Positions 28,615 to 40,348 of a DNA stretch of 64,000 nucleotides are shown piece after piece. The stretch is taken from contig JADEYG010000003.1 in the NCBI GenBank assembly GCA_016906335.1, positions 930,001-994,000 of the forward strand, written 5' to 3'. This stretch comes from Novakomyces olei. Its lineage: Eukaryota > Ascomycota > Novakomycetes > Novakomycetales > Novakomycetaceae. The position numbers and the translations under genes are program-made. Position 1 is the first letter of the stretch; every line of letters starts with the position of its first letter. The notes under the pieces are model-generated. The model saw only the letters and a list, made by a program, of their open reading frames with translations, had not been told where the DNA came from and ran no database searches.

Positions 28615-30573
28615 TCACACTTGGGGCCGGGCCGCTGGGCGCAGGGCCCCCACATTCAGTATCCGACGAATATTCCGGCCCGGATTAAGAGCAGCGGCGG
28701 AAAACGAACGCGCGCTAAAACACTGCCTTTGCCTCTCCTCACTCAGCTTGTTCACGTCGACCAGAGTTCCCTCGACAACCACCTGTGGCTCTCTTGGAGT
28801 TGAAGCATGCAAAATGGAAATATGAGCTCTTTCATACGAAGTCCCCAGCAATCCTCGAAGCCCTGGCCAGGGCCTTCTGCTGCCCACACTCGGATCCAAC
28901 ACGGCCAGATGTGACTGAGTAAAAGGCAGTGATTTTGAGGTACTTTCATCCTCATCTGCAATTGCTCTTGATCCATCACCATCGAGCACAGTCTGACGGC
29001 AACTTCGAGCAGCAGCTGCCTGCAGAACCGCTGCCATATCTGCCCGATTTTGAGCGGTAGCATTTTCAGTTTCCTGCTTGTGTCGACGAGAAGAGAAAAG
29101 TGCACTAGAACTGAAATCTGGTAGAGTATGAGCCCGACGTCGAGCTGCCATTTGGCTCTGCTGTAGTTGTCTGTGAAGTGACCTCGGATTTAAAAGGCAC
29201 GTTCGATCAAGCGAGATTATAAAATCTGCAGAAGGCCGCCTCAAGGCCGCCTCGATTGCAGCATTATGGCTCTCGCTGCGATGAAGAGCTGAAGACCGAG
29301 CGGTGTCGCTCACTCCGGACGTAGTTCTCCGGCAGGTATTGTTGCTGTTGTTGTTGTTGTTGTTATTGTTATTTTTATTATTGTTATTGTTACTATTAGT
29401 ATGATTATTGTTGTTAATACTGTTATTGTTCGAGCCAGAGGTTGTACTGCCTCTATTGCCTCCAGATCTTGTAGAATGATGAGTCGTGTGCCGCCGGCGT
29501 CGACGGGAAACAAGAGAAGCAAAATGAGGAAAATGCATTTCGTCCAAGTCCAAAGCGACATTGGCTCCACACTGGATTGCCTCCACCCACGCGATAGCTT
29601 CAATAGGGTTACAGAGCTGTAGCAAAAACTGTACATTTTCCAGCCGGACACGAACACAGTTGGGCCGTTTCATATAATCCGTAGCGAGTCCTACTTGGCC
29701 GTAGGCAAGAGAGAAACTACGAATAAGCTGAGAATTGCCGGTACTGCTACTATTGCCGCCTTCCTGTCGGAAAACTTGGAGCAAAGTGCCCTGCAGGGCA
29801 ATTCGAACCAGGTGCCACGAACGGTACGAGGCGGGTGTATCAAAATCCTCGAGTTCCAGTTTCCGCGGGACAATAGCCGTGCGTGAAACTGAGCACGAGT
29901 ATGCTGGTGGAGGGGAGAATGCAGCGGGCGCTGAAGATGATAATGCTGAGGCAGAATAGCCTGCAGAAAAAGGTGGGGGTCCATCAAGTGGGGGTCCAAC
30001 AAGTGGGGCCCCGTCTGACAGTGAGCGGAACGGTGGGGGCGGTGAACGAGGGCAGGATTGTCGATTATGACGAGGGAAAGCGATGGGCTCAAGCCTCTGC
30101 CCTTTGCCCAAGGGCAAAGTCCTATCAATGTCCAAGGGCAGTTGCGGTGGAGTATGGTAGTCTGTAAAGACTGGTGGAGGAGGCAATTCAGAGGAGATTG
30201 AAGAGGCTGTTGAGCCGGCAGTGGCTGCCGGCGTAGCGGCCGAGCAGTCGTCCGCCTCGTCAAACTCTGCCGAGTCGGCGTCGGACGATAATTCTCCTTC
30301 TTCTTCTCTTTCTTCTTCTCTTTCTTCAGCTCTTTCGTCCTCAGCTCCTTCTTCAGCTCCTTCTTCGGCTCCATATACGGATCCTGAGAAATGGATTTCT
30401 GCAATTTCCGAGGGAGACAGCTCTGAGGCTACTGCATCAGACTGTGCATTATCCTCCGACTCGTCGGCGCGTAAATCATCGTATTTTACAAAATTGTGTG
30501 TCCTCGACGCGAGTATAGGCAGATGGCACTTGCCGTCTTGCGCTCTAGGCGGCTGCCGCAAAGGCGCGATCAT
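28615..30573 (-). CDS. PH-domain protein with long disordered regions
   Basis: Single open frame of 652 aa starting MIAPLRQPPRAQDGK. The first 230 residues are low complexity, first acidic (EEGAEEGAEDERAEEREEER), then Pro/Ser rich. A PH-like domain covers about residues 245-350: RKLELEDFDTPASYRSWHLV, RIALQGTLLQVFRQE, then YMKRPNCVRVRLENVQFLLQ and IEAIAWVEAIQCGANVA, where the Trp in the last helix is the PH hallmark. After it come RRRRRH, an Asn-rich run (29338-29430 on the minus strand) and a basic Ser-rich tail. Fungal proteins of this layout are thought to bind phosphoinositides at the cell cortex; that role is inference. The whole-length frame could still hide a small intron. Confidence 0.75.
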   Translation of the reverse strand: MIAPLRQPPRAQDGKCHLPILASRTHNFVKYDDLRADESEDNAQSDAVASELSPSEIAEIHFSGSVYGAEEGAEEGAEDERAEEREEEREEEGELSSDADSAEFDEADDCSAATPAATAGSTASSISSELPPPPVFTDYHTPPQLPLDIDRTLPLGKGQRLEPIAFPRHNRQSCPRSPPPPFRSLSDGAPLVGPPLDGPPPFSAGYSASALSSSAPAAFSPPPAYSCSVSRTAIVPRKLELEDFDTPASYRSWHLVRIALQGTLLQVFRQEGGNSSSTGNSQLIRSFSLAYGQVGLATDYMKRPNCVRVRLENVQFLLQLCNPIEAIAWVEAIQCGANVALDLDEMHFPHFASLVSRRRRRHTTHHSTRSGGNRGSTTSGSNNNSINNNNHTNSNNNNNKNNNNNNNNNSNNTCRRTTSGVSDTARSSALHRSESHNAAIEAALRRPSADFIISLDRTCLLNPRSLHRQLQQSQMAARRRAHTLPDFSSSALFSSRRHKQETENATAQNRADMAAVLQAAAARSCRQTVLDGDGSRAIADEDESTSKSLPFTQSHLAVLDPSVGSRRPWPGLRGLLGTSYERAHISILHASTPREPQVVVEGTLVDVNKLSEERQRQCFSARSFSAAALNPGRNIRRILNVGALRPAARPQV

Positions 30574-32123
30574 AATTGCTCAGTGGCCACGGACGGCTCC
30601 AGAGATCATATAGCTGGATTTATACTATACAAGATTAGCGCGCTGTTCAGTCTGGCCTGTTTGGCTTTTCTTTATTCGTATGATTTTCAGTCTGCTTGGC
30701 CCTTTTGATTTTTTCATTATTTGTTTCCATTATTCTTCTCTTTAATATTTGTCTCTAATATTTGTCTCTTGAATATTTTTCGTTTATTTTTCCTTTTTTT
30801 TTTCGTAAGTCTTGTTGGCAATCCTTGTCTCGTGCAGCTATAGTCTCACACCAAAAAAGTCGTGTAAACTGTGGTCGTGCGCGCACAAGCCACTGGGCTC
30901 ACGTACCTGTAACAGTCGACAAGTTAAAGCAGTGTCGTGTTGGATGTCTATCGTAGAATTTCGCGAGATGATCGAGCCTGAAGCTGCAAAGTGTCGAGTC
31001 TTTACGCCTGCTCCTTTATCAGTTTACAATTTATTTTGACCGGTCGATCCGGCGGCCCCGCAATGTTACTTGGACGAATATTGACAGGCAGGTAAGTAGC
31101 CCATTGACGTGTCTAGATTTGACGACTAAACCGACGAATCAGGAATTGTACGAGAAATACTTGACATTTGCAAGTAGTATTTTCGCACAGTTTGCAATGT
31201 ATTAGGCCTAATTAAAGAATAGCGGCTGAATGTGTGTGTACGCGCCGTGTTTTGTGTATACAGAGACACTATACGTACTGTGCTCGATAACGAGAAAATG
31301 TATACACCTCCAACACAGTATCTATCCCACATTTAATGGCACGCATAGTGATTTGTGGCGCAATTCACACAAGAGCAGCTATCTAATATTGTTATGGCGT
31401 AAAAGTGTTGTCTGCGTGCCGTTTACGCGTCGTCCACTGGAGAGCGTCGACCGCTTTAGATTTACGTTACACATCCACCAGCTCTGTTTTTCTATTGTCT
31501 TTGTTTACTTTCCTGCAACAGAATTCTTATGCACAACCTGCCTTCTCGTTACGCTTGTCCGGTCAGAAACACTATGGATTGCCTGTTACCCTATTGGGAT
31601 ATGCTGAGATCGCGTGCACTAGTTAATCCTTACATAATGAGTAAAGGGGACTTATCGTCCGAGTATTTGACAAGTAATGCCGGCGATACGGCGGACTGCG
31701 GTCTTCGCCGTAAATATCTCTCCTAATATTAGGGGTTTGGGTTCCTCCAGGGTTTCCCTTGCGTTTCTCTTTCTATATTTCTATTGCATCATAAATCCCC
31801 CGTACCCTTGACGCCTGTTCTTATCGCAGATTTCCTTTTTAATTTATTAAGGGAAAGGAGCAATGCAATGTAGCGGGAATGATGACATCGAGGTGCGTTG
31901 GTGAGCAGTATTCTTTCATGTCAGCAAATATCATACATTAATAATACGCCAAGCCCGGGGTATTTTATTCGTACTTTAGGGATTCAAGTTACTCGCCAAT
32001 CGCCGGGCAAACGTAATCTAATAGTAGATTATACATATTTGCGCCCTGAGCAAAACAAGATTAAAAGGAAGCATGTATAATAATTTTTATGAATTAACTG
32101 ATATATTAATTAATTAATTAATT

Positions 32124-32212
<89 letters not shown>

Positions 32213-32267
32213 TAGCTTATTGTACAAGATGTGCCCTTGTAATAAAGGCCCATAGCAGTCATCATCA
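30574..32267. other. 1.7 kb stretch with no recognised gene
   Basis: Contains pyrimidine-rich DNA, then moderately G+C-balanced sequence at 30830-31720 with several short open frames. One possible spliced gene is a first exon MLLGRILTGR (31064-31092, followed by GTAAGTAG) joined to a second exon from 31521 after CTGCAACAG, open to the TAA at 31724-31726, about 78 aa. No family is recognised. Another open frame runs at 31898-32080. TTAA and TTTA repeats occupy 32105-32212. Confidence 0.4.
32105..32212. repeat. TTAA then TTTA tract
   Basis: TTAA units at 32105-32127, followed by about 85 bp of TTTA units, lying just beyond the 3' end of the minus-strand helical-repeat gene. Confidence 0.95.
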
Positions 32268-33746
32268 TTATTCAGCGTCAAGTTTTGCCTTAATTACCCT
32301 CTCACGCTCACCGCCGTATCGGCGTAGACGCTTGTACGCCTCTCGGTAGAAAGACTGCGCGTTTCTTCTTAAAACAGCAGCATTACGAGCAGCTGCCCGG
32401 GTATCGGTAGCGGCGCGTTCAAGCTCAACGTCGCCTCTGGCTTCCCATACATCAGGAGCACTATCAGGCCAATGCGTGGTTACTTGTTCAAGCAGCTCTG
32501 CTGCTCTTGAAAGTGCGTTCCACGCGTCGTCCGGTGAAAGTAGCTCTGCCACTGTTCGTTCAGCATCAGCCACGTCTGTGAGCATATGAGCAGCAGCTTC
32601 ACTGTCCCCGCTGGCTCCTCCTTGCAAGCCGCCTTGAACAATGGATTGACGGCAATTTGCTACCAGTCCAGATAATTCATTTTCCCAATCAGCTGCTTCA
32701 ATTTGACCCAGAGCAACTTGTAATTCACGTGACGCAATTTGGACTTTTTGATCGGCTTGTGAGAGCTCTACTCTGTCGCAAAGTGCACGGGCCGTAGGAA
32801 CTGCTTGACGGACAGCGGCGTCTATACGCTGTAGCCTTGTATCGTTTTGCAGTGCCTGTGCATCTCCACCAGACTCTGCAATAGACTCGAGCAAAGTTGC
32901 ATAGCCTGCAACTATCTCTAGCAACACCTCAAAGGCCTCGGATTGCAGTTCGTCAAGTGTGATATCCACAGAGTCATCGTCTGCTTTAATTTGACTCTCA
33001 TAGTACTCGTAAACATGGGGTAACCGGTTTAATAGTGCATCGTATCCGAGCATTAAGGTCTGAGGGTTATCGTCGTCCACACTTACAAGCTCCAACATCA
33101 TTTGGGCTTGACGGAACTGAGCCTGCATCGCTTCGTGCAGGGTTAAATTGCCATCGTCAGCTAGAGCCCGCTCACCAAAAGAGACGGCCTGCTGAAGCGC
33201 CGCTGCACCATCTTGTAGTGGCAACTCACAGGACTCGTACATAAGGTAGTACAGCCGGCTCCTGTTTATCAGAATTGTACAAATGAGGGATAGTAGTAGC
33301 TGGCAGATTAAAAGTAACGCCATTAAAAGAACAAGTTAGGGATCAGGATAATAGTCAAGGCATTGAAGAATCATAACCATACATATTGGCATGACATTCT
33401 GGTGGACTTGCGCCCAATTGAAGCAGCTGCCGATTGTTTTCTATTGCACGTTCAAAGAAGCGTCGCGCCTTTATGTCAATAAACTGAAGCAACTGCCATT
33501 ACCTTTTGGCAGTTTCCCGCCCAGCGTTCCGCCTTGTCTTCATTAAACTGTGCTTCCTATAGAATTAGAATGGTCGATCATAACAGCCAGCTGCCATTGT
33601 TTAAAGGAGCCTGGTAAAACGAGTCTAGACCGAAAATCAAATAAAATGTACGTCTACTGGTCTAATTAATTGCAAACTCGTAGCCGTACCTGCTCTGCCT
33701 TTTGCACGCGCTGTTCAAGCGTCGATGCGGTGGCGCGCCGATTCAT
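32268..33746 (-). CDS. Helical-repeat protein, possibly Ett1/Nro1-like
   Basis: Four proposed exons, 33746-33690, 33556-33503, 33468-33383 and 33261-32268, giving 396 aa with all phases consistent. Intron 2 is 34 nt. The protein is nearly all helix: MNRRATASTLEQRVQKAEQ, EAQFNEDKAERWAGNCQK, ARRFFERAIENNRQLLQLG, then ALQQAVSFGERALADDG and YRLRR-like repeats near the end (SFYREAYKRLRRYGGERER). The pattern suggests TPR-like antiparallel helices. Size and helical nature recall the Ett1/Nro1 family (about 390-410 aa) that controls prolyl hydroxylase Ofd1 and translation termination, but no diagnostic motif is seen, so the identity is weak. The gene structure is better supported than the function. 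It could instead be another TPR protein. Confidence 0.6.
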
Positions 33747-34333
33747 TCACGCGCCGAAAAAGGTGATGCGATTGTGGATCAGTGCAAGGATAACGATTAC
33801 ACTCGTTGACGTCAATTTATAAAAGTCTAATCACTGCAAAAACTTCATGAGCTTTCGTAGCGTTCGATTTGTAAGTCTCAATTCAAACGTAAAATGCCTT
33901 TTGCTCCAAGGCCGTAATGTCTGTGGAATGTAATTCACACTTGTCTCGGCCCCGCTCGACTTGAAATGGAACTTGTTCCTGTCCTCGTGCCGGTGAAGAG
34001 TGCTCGAACCATTTACAAACAAATGTACGTATAAACTACTGTATAATAAATAATATAGTTAAAATAAGAATACTACAATACTCCCCATACTGAGGATTAA
34101 CAGTATTTAATAGATATATGGCGATCTACAAGGCTCGCTGCACAGGCCGCAGGACGGACAACGGTGAGGAGCGAGTGCCGGCCTTAGGACGCCTGTGAGA
34201 CAGACACGCGTCATTTAAAAAAAAAACAAATAAAAATTGGATAAATAATAAATAAATCAAATTAAAAGATTCATTATAAGCAAAAGCCCAAACAAGCCCA
34301 CGTTGTACGCAACCGCAAATTCACATTTTGCCA
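33747..34333. other. Intergenic region, no gene seen
   Basis: Promoter of the helical-repeat gene and 3' end region of the light-chain gene. Short A/T-rich stretches; no coding sequence is supported. Confidence 0.5.
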
Positions 34334-34814
34334 TCAGCCAAAAGTTGAGGCGAGCCAATCGCGGTACTGAAACTCGCCGCGAACAGTAACAAACCCAGAG
34401 ATGGCATTTTCTATCTCGCTATCCGTTAATGCCGCCCGTTGTTCTGCCAGTGCCGCTTTTAGTTGGCGTACAGAGATGACGCCGTCCTCGTTTGTGTCAA
34501 ACGTGCGCAGAGCACGTCGCATTTCTTCAATGCCTTGAACCTGGCTTTGCTGGTGCAGCCGCGTCATGAACGTGGCAAACACGGGCAGAGTTATTTGCGG
34601 CGGCAGCTGTGCCATCATTCTGTCAATATCGCCCCGCGTGTCTTGAAAAGGCCGTCAATGTCAGTGGAGTCGCATAAAGTCATCAGCTCCTACCCGTCGA
34701 CTGCATCATGCCTGAAACGTCCTGTCGGACAATACGGCCATCGTGGTCTGCGTCTAAGAGCATAAACATACGCCGAAACTCGGCTTGGAGGCTCTGAGCC
34801 GCCACATCTGCCAT
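34334..34814 (-). CDS. RLC1: Myosin regulatory-light-chain-like EF-hand protein
   Basis: Exons are 34814-34694 and 34641-34334 with a 52-nt intron, giving 142 aa. EF-hand loop 1 DADHDGRIVRQD is canonical. The segment IDRMMAQLPPQITLPVFATF matches the light-chain pattern that follows it (a DxMM...I.F..F motif). Loop 2, DTNEDGVISVRQ, lacks the acidic residue at position 12. The C-terminus GEFQYRDWLAS resembles the GNFNYIEF of regulatory light chains. These points favour a type II myosin regulatory light chain, acting in the cytokinetic ring, over calmodulin. The short N-terminus lacks the usual phosphorylatable Ser/Thr extension, so an essential light chain (Cdc4-like, 141 aa) remains possible. 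Confidence 0.7.
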
Positions 34815-35356
34815 TGTTTATAGTTGTCTACAAGTCATATTTATTCTGCTGTACTGTGATATACTATTCGCGAGTCTTGCAATGCTTTACCAATCACTGT
34901 CTATATAATTAATTTAAAGGGAGTCTGCTAATAGAATCCGTTTATACTGTTTACACAACAATCATGCTTATCGTTCCAATCTCGTTTGTTGGGATCTGAT
35001 CTGTTTGTTTACACACGCGTAAAGCCTGCGTGGGTAGTTGCGCCAACATGTACAGTATATAATATTCATTTAATTAATTTTTATACTTTTTTAACAATAT
35101 ATTAATTATTTTATTTTATACTTCTCTATTTTACACCTTTTTTATTTTACACCTTTTTTATTTTACTCCCTTCTTATTTTATACTTTTTTTCTTTCATAT
35201 TATTTTATTTCTATTGAATCTCTGGCATAGAGTATCGAGTAGTCGCACGGCTGTGACTTGTCTAGTCATTATGACATATACTCGGCCTGAATATACAGCA
35301 GGTACCATAGTGCAGATATCTATGACGAAATAAAGACTTGCAACGGCAGCCAAACC
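34815..35356. other. Divergent intergenic region, T-rich
   Basis: Between the light-chain and xylulokinase starts. It includes pyrimidine/TTTTATTTTACACC repeats at about 35095-35215. No gene is seen. Confidence 0.5.
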
Positions 35357-37250
35357 ATGTTTTGCGGATTCGATTTGAGTACGCAGCAGCTCAAGGCGCT
35401 GATCATTGATAACCATCTCAATGTGCTCTACGAGATCCCCGTCTCGTTTGACCATGACTTGCCGCAGTACAAGTAAGCATCTTGGCCGCCGTTTGGAATT
35501 GTATACTGACCCTCATACAAAAGGACCCGCAAGGGCGTTTACGCGGAGGGCAATGAGGTCAAAGCGCCTGTCTTGATGTGGTTGGATGCTCTTGATCTAG
35601 TTTTTGCTCGTATGAAGGAGCAGAAAGTACCCGTGCATGAAATCCGTGGTATAAGCGGCGCTGGGCAGGTAAATTCTCAAATTGCCATTATTTTGTATGA
35701 TTATTGCCACTAACGAATTAGCAACACGGCTCTGTATACTGGAAACAAGGGTTTTCGGCCCCGTTGTCTGATTTGAAAGCAAGCAAATCGCTGGCAGAGC
35801 AATTGGATGGTACAATGTATCCTTACTCTCCGAATTGGCAGGACTCTTCCACACAGAAACAGTGTGAAGAAATTGAGGCCTCTGTTGGCGGCCCAGAGAA
35901 ATTGGCACACTTAACTGGCTCCAGAGCGCATCATAGATTTACGGGCCCGCAGATTCTCAAACTACGTGAGCAGCAGCCAAAGGAATACGCGGAAACCGAC
36001 CGTATTGCTCTTGTTTCCAGCTGGCTTGCTTCTATTCTTCTTGGCCGTCCGGCAGAAATCGATCCCAGCGATGTCTGTGGCATGAACCTGTGGGATATTT
36101 TAAATGAAAAATATGATCCTGGTCTCCTTGCCACTGTTGGTGGTGGAGACGGTGAGGAATTGAGGCGAAAACTGGGTCCAGTCACTATGGATGGGGCCGC
36201 AATTCTTGGCAATATTGCACCCTATTTTGTGGAAAAGTATGGTGTCTCTGCAGACTGCAAGATCATCCCCTTTACCGGTGACAACCCGGCCACGATACTG
36301 TCTCTACCATTGAGAAAAGACTTGGATGCGATGGTCAGCTTGGGCACGAGCACTACTTTGCTGCTCTCAACTTCAAATTACGTCACGTCGCCCAATTATC
36401 ACATGTTTGGGCACCCTACAACCAAGGGACTTTTCATGTCTATGCTTTGCTATAAGAATGGCAGTTTAGCACGCGAGGCTGTTCGAAACGAGATCAATGC
36501 AAGTCTGTCCCGGGAGGCTGAGGACTGGCAAGAGTTCAATAGATTGGCAGTGGAAAAGCCTCCGTTATTGGCTGATAAAGATGGCAATTACAAGTTTGGA
36601 TTTTATTTCCCTCTGCCGGAAATTATTCCCATTGTTAACAGGGGCACTTATCGCTTTTCAGTAGAACACAGTGGCAAACAGCTGTCATTGGTCCCGTGCT
36701 TTGGAGACACGAAGGCGGCTCTTTCCCGGTGGGGTTTACCACAGGACGATCCTCGTGCCATCTTGGACGGTCAGTTCCTTGATATTCGGGTTCGGTCCCA
36801 GCCGCTCTTACAGGATAATAAAGGGCAACCCGGTCGAATCTATGCAGTAGGTGGAGCCAGTAAGAATCCTGCTATTATTAAAGTCATGGGACAAGTTTTG
36901 GGAGGTACAGAGGGTGTCTTTCGCCAGATTACAGGGTCGTCTAATGCGTGTGCTCACGGGGTAAGTTCAATTTTTTTTTTTTTAAATTTAAATTGGCTTT
37001 CTCATTAAACTGTCATTTGTGTTACTAGAAGACTAACCATTTTTCCAAGGGAGCCAGCAAAGCTGCCTGGGCTTTGTTGCGAAAGCCCGACGAGCCTTTT
37101 GAAGAGTTTGTGTTGGCCAATTGGCACGAGGAAAAGACGGTGCAGCGTGTTGGCGAAGGCTATCAATCGGGCATTTATGAAGCCTACAATCCTATTTTGG
37201 GATTGTTTGAGCAAGCGGAGCATGATCTAGAGAAAAGGTACCATGAGTAG
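35357..37250 (+). CDS. XKS1: Xylulokinase
   Basis: FGGY-family sugar kinase converting D-xylulose to xylulose 5-phosphate, feeding the pentose phosphate pathway in the cytosol. Exons are 35357-35472, 35524-35668, 35722-36960 and 37050-37250, giving 566 aa. Landmarks: CGFDLSTQQLKALIIDNHLN (ATP-binding N-lobe), GVYAEGNEVKAPVLMWLDAL, ISGAGQQHGSVYW, GDNPATILSLPLRKDLDAMV and SLGTSTTLLLS. In the C-terminus RIYAVGGASKNPAI is followed, after splicing, by AHGGASKAAWALLRKPDEPF. For the last intron the second acceptor (37049, after GACTAACC) is chosen because it restores the GGA-KAAW motif. The end HDLEKRYHE is directly followed by a stop. Confidence 0.95.
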
Positions 37251-37980
37251 ATATTATAGATAATGTAGCTTCTCACTACTTTACACAGCGTGCAATTGAA
37301 ATGCTTTAATAGATTTTTTATTTGGCTTTTAAAGAATTTGATCTATTGTTCTCTTGGGCAGACTGCAGTGTTGTGTAGAATGGCTATAATGAAAAGAGGG
37401 AAGGAAGAAAAGCTTTAAGAAATTAGAAGATATTAGTCAGAATTGTCTGCTTTGATACAGGTATTAATTGAAATCAGTGATGTATTCACCTTTTTATCGC
37501 TACTTTAGTTGACGATCTATATCATGTCGTAATTCTTATTTATGGTTACTATAATATTTAGTATATATATATTATTAGATATTGTTTAATTTTAATTTTA
37601 ATTAATTTTAATTAATTTTAATTATTTTAACTATTTTAATGATAATAATTTTTATTTATTTTTTTTATTTCTTATTAAAATATTTACGTAATAAATAAAC
37701 AAACAAAAAAATAAACAATTTTCATATTTGGTACGACACCTTTTCCCCGACGGCACGGCAATAGTATAATATTTGATTATATTTACAATAATAATAAAGT
37801 GTATAATATAAATTAATAATATATAAATAGCATATTTTTTCTGTCATACATTAAGGGCACAATATACACTAGACACTGGCGCATACAGCATTACTTAAAC
37901 TTGCATTAATTAATAGAAAGCAAGAGAAGTGCACCATGTCGGTAACCCAAACGTAGGATGAAAATAGCAAAAGAAAATAT
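37251..37980. other. A/T-rich spacer between xylulokinase and HSP90
   Basis: Mostly A and T, with TTTTAATTAATTTTAA repeats at 37587-37640. No gene is recognised. The HSP90 promoter proper begins near 37980. Confidence 0.5.
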
Positions 37981-37986
37981 AGAGCC

Positions 37987-38050
37987 TTCCAGAATTCCAT
38001 AGAAGACGATAACGAAAACGAGTCTATGAGATTCTGGAGATATATAAAAG
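37987..38050 (+). promoter_or_regulatory. Heat-shock elements and TATA box of HSP90
   Basis: TTCCAGAATTC at 37987-37997 with GAA again at 38002-38004, and TTCTGGAG at 38032-38039, resemble inverted nGAAn units bound by Hsf1. TATATAAAAG follows at 38041-38050, about 180 nt before the ATG. HSF control of HSP90 is general knowledge; the exact contacts are inferred. Confidence 0.6.
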
Positions 38051-38227
38051 ACGGGAGCCATTAATCTCCCCCGTCGTTCTCACCCCAAAAATCTTTTTTA
38101 GCATTTTATCACTTTACAAGGGAGCAGCATCTCATTGAATTTGCTGTTTGAGCACCGTTGAGTACGAGACAGTGGCGCTCTGTTAGACAGTACTTTTGAA
38201 AAAAGTCTTGAACAACACATACACAAA

Positions 38228-40348
38228 ATGGCGTCTGAGGAACACACCTTTCAGGCTGAGATCTCTCAGCTTATGAGTCTGATCGTCAACACGGTCTACT
38301 CAAACAAAGAGATCTTTCTGCGGGAATTGGTCTCGAACGCGTCTGATGCGCTCGACAAGATCCGCTACGAATCCCTCTCGGACCCCTCTAAATTGGACAC
38401 TGAGAAGGACCTTTTCATCCGTATCACTCCCGACAAGGAGAATAATATCTTGTCCATCCGCGACTCCGGTATCGGTATGACAAAGGCAGATTTGATCAAC
38501 AATCTCGGTACAATCGCCAAGTCTGGCACAAAGGCCTTTATGGAAGCAGCTGCCTCCGGCGCTGATATCTCTATGATTGGCCAGTTTGGTGTTGGTTTCT
38601 ACTCGGCCTACCTCGTGGCCGACCGTGTTCAGGTCGTGTCCAAGCACAATGACGACGAGCAGTACATTTGGGAATCGTCCGCTGGCGGAAGCTTCACTAT
38701 CACTGAGGACAATATCAACCCGCCTCTGGGCCGCGGAACAGAGATCCGTCTGTTTATGAAGGAGGACCAGCGTGAGTACTTGGAAGAAAAGCGCATCAAG
38801 GACATTATCAAGAAGCACTCTGAGTTTATTGGATACCCTATTCAGCTCGTTGTAACAAAGGAGGTCGAGAAGGAAGTGCCGGAAGAAGGTGCTGAGGAGG
38901 AGGAAAAGAAGGATGACGAGGCAGATGACAAGAAGGCCAAGATTGAGGAAGTTGACGAGGAGAGTGAAGAGAAAAAGAAAAAGACAAAGAAGGTTAAGGA
39001 GGTTACAAAGGAGACGGAAGAGCTCAACAAGACGAAGCCCCTGTGGACTCGCAACCCGAGCGATATTACTCAAGACGAGTATGCCAGCTTTTACAAATCA
39101 CTCTCCAACGATTGGGAGGATCATCTTGCAGTCAAGCACTTTTCTGTCGAGGGCCAACTCGAGTTCCGTGCTATCCTCTTCGTTCCCAAGCGGGCGCCCT
39201 TTGATCTTTTTGAAGGCAAAAAGAAGAAGAACAACATCAAGCTGTATGTCCGTCGCGTATTCATTACGGACGACGCTGAGGAGCTTTTGCCAGAGTGGCT
39301 CAGCTTCATCAAGGGCGTTGTTGACTCTGAGGACTTGCCGCTGAATCTGTCCCGTGAAACACTGCAGCAGAACAAGATCATGAAGGTCATCCGCAAGAAC
39401 TTGGTCCGCCGGTGTCTCGATTTGTTCAACGAAATCGCAGAGGACAAGGAGCAGTTCCAAAAGTTCTACGAAGCCTTTGGCAAAAACCTCAAGCTCGGCA
39501 TCCACGAAGATGCTCAGAACCGCCCTACACTGGCCAAGCTTTTGCGTTACCAATCGCTCAACTCTCCGGATGATTTGATCAGCCTGGAAGACTACATTAC
39601 GCGTATGCCAGAGCACCAAAAGACCATCTACTATATCACTGGCGAGTCCAAGCAGGCAGTAGAGCACTCCCCCTTCCTGGAGATCTTCAAGAAGAAGGGC
39701 TTTGATGTTCTCTTCCTGGTTGATCCTATCGACGAGTATGCTGCCACCCAGCTCAAGGAGTTTGAGGGCAAGAAGCTTGTCAACATCACCAAGGAGGGAC
39801 TCGAGCTGGAAGAGACTGACGAGGAAAAAGCCGCTCGTGAGAAAGACGAGAAGGAGTATGAATCATTGGCCAAGTCGATCAAAAACATACTCGGCGACCG
39901 TGTTGAAAAGGTTGTTGTCTCCTCAAAACTGGTTGATGCTCCGTGTGTTGTCACCACTGGCCAGTTTGGCTGGTCTGCCAACATGGAGAAAATTGTGCGT
40001 GCCCAGGCTCTGCGTGACAGCAGCATGAGCTCGTACATGATCTCTAAAAAGACGTTGGAGATTTCTCCACGGTCTAAGATCATCAAGGAACTCAAGACCC
40101 GTTTGGACAAGGACGGGGAGGATGACCGTGTGGTCAAGGATCTGACTAATCTGTTGTTTGAAACTGCCCTCCTCACTTCTGGTTTTAACTTGGAAGACCC
40201 AAGCTCTTTTGCCACACGCATTAACCGTCTTATCTCTCTCGGACTCAACATTGATGAAGACGAAGAGCCTGAGGCAGCTGCCTCAACGTCTGCACCCGCC
40301 GCCCCTACTGCATCAGAGTCTGAGACCAAAATGGAGGAGGTCGATTAG
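38228..40348 (+). CDS. HSP90: Cytosolic HSP90 chaperone
   Basis: ATP-dependent chaperone that matures kinases and receptors. Intronless, 706 aa. The N-terminal GHKL ATPase starts [20 protein letters not shown] and has [31 protein letters not shown] and [18 protein letters not shown] charged Glu/Lys linker covers about residues 215-265. The middle domain has [20 protein letters not shown] and [20 protein letters not shown] with the catalytic-loop arginine. The C-terminal dimer domain ends in MEEVD, the TPR co-chaperone docking tail that marks the cytosolic form. Codon choice is noticeably more G/C-ending (CTC, ATC, AAG) than in neighbouring genes, as expected for a highly expressed gene. The lack of introns in a genome where most genes have them fits heat-inducible expression. 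Confidence 0.99.
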   Translation: MASEEHTFQAEISQLMSLIVNTVYSNKEIFLRELVSNASDALDKIRYESLSDPSKLDTEKDLFIRITPDKENNILSIRDSGIGMTKADLINNLGTIAKSGTKAFMEAAASGADISMIGQFGVGFYSAYLVADRVQVVSKHNDDEQYIWESSAGGSFTITEDNINPPLGRGTEIRLFMKEDQREYLEEKRIKDIIKKHSEFIGYPIQLVVTKEVEKEVPEEGAEEEEKKDDEADDKKAKIEEVDEESEEKKKKTKKVKEVTKETEELNKTKPLWTRNPSDITQDEYASFYKSLSNDWEDHLAVKHFSVEGQLEFRAILFVPKRAPFDLFEGKKKKNNIKLYVRRVFITDDAEELLPEWLSFIKGVVDSEDLPLNLSRETLQQNKIMKVIRKNLVRRCLDLFNEIAEDKEQFQKFYEAFGKNLKLGIHEDAQNRPTLAKLLRYQSLNSPDDLISLEDYITRMPEHQKTIYYITGESKQAVEHSPFLEIFKKKGFDVLFLVDPIDEYAATQLKEFEGKKLVNITKEGLELEETDEEKAAREKDEKEYESLAKSIKNILGDRVEKVVVSSKLVDAPCVVTTGQFGWSANMEKIVRAQALRDSSMSSYMISKKTLEISPRSKIIKELKTRLDKDGEDDRVVKDLTNLLFETALLTSGFNLEDPSSFATRINRLISLGLNIDEDEEPEAAASTSAPAAPTASESETKMEEVD

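Noticed and set aside
29790-29815. tRNA-like B-box (ATTCGAACC)
   Set aside because: Lies inside the PH-domain coding frame and has no matching A-box or cloverleaf.
36961-37026. Earlier acceptor for the last xylulokinase intron, ending at about 37028
   Set aside because: It keeps frame but would insert seven residues into the conserved GGA-KAAW motif; the acceptor at 37049 follows GACTAACC and restores the motif.
38300-40329. Long antisense frames across HSP90
   Set aside because: Shadow frames of a G/C-biased coding sequence; the sense strand is unequivocally HSP90.
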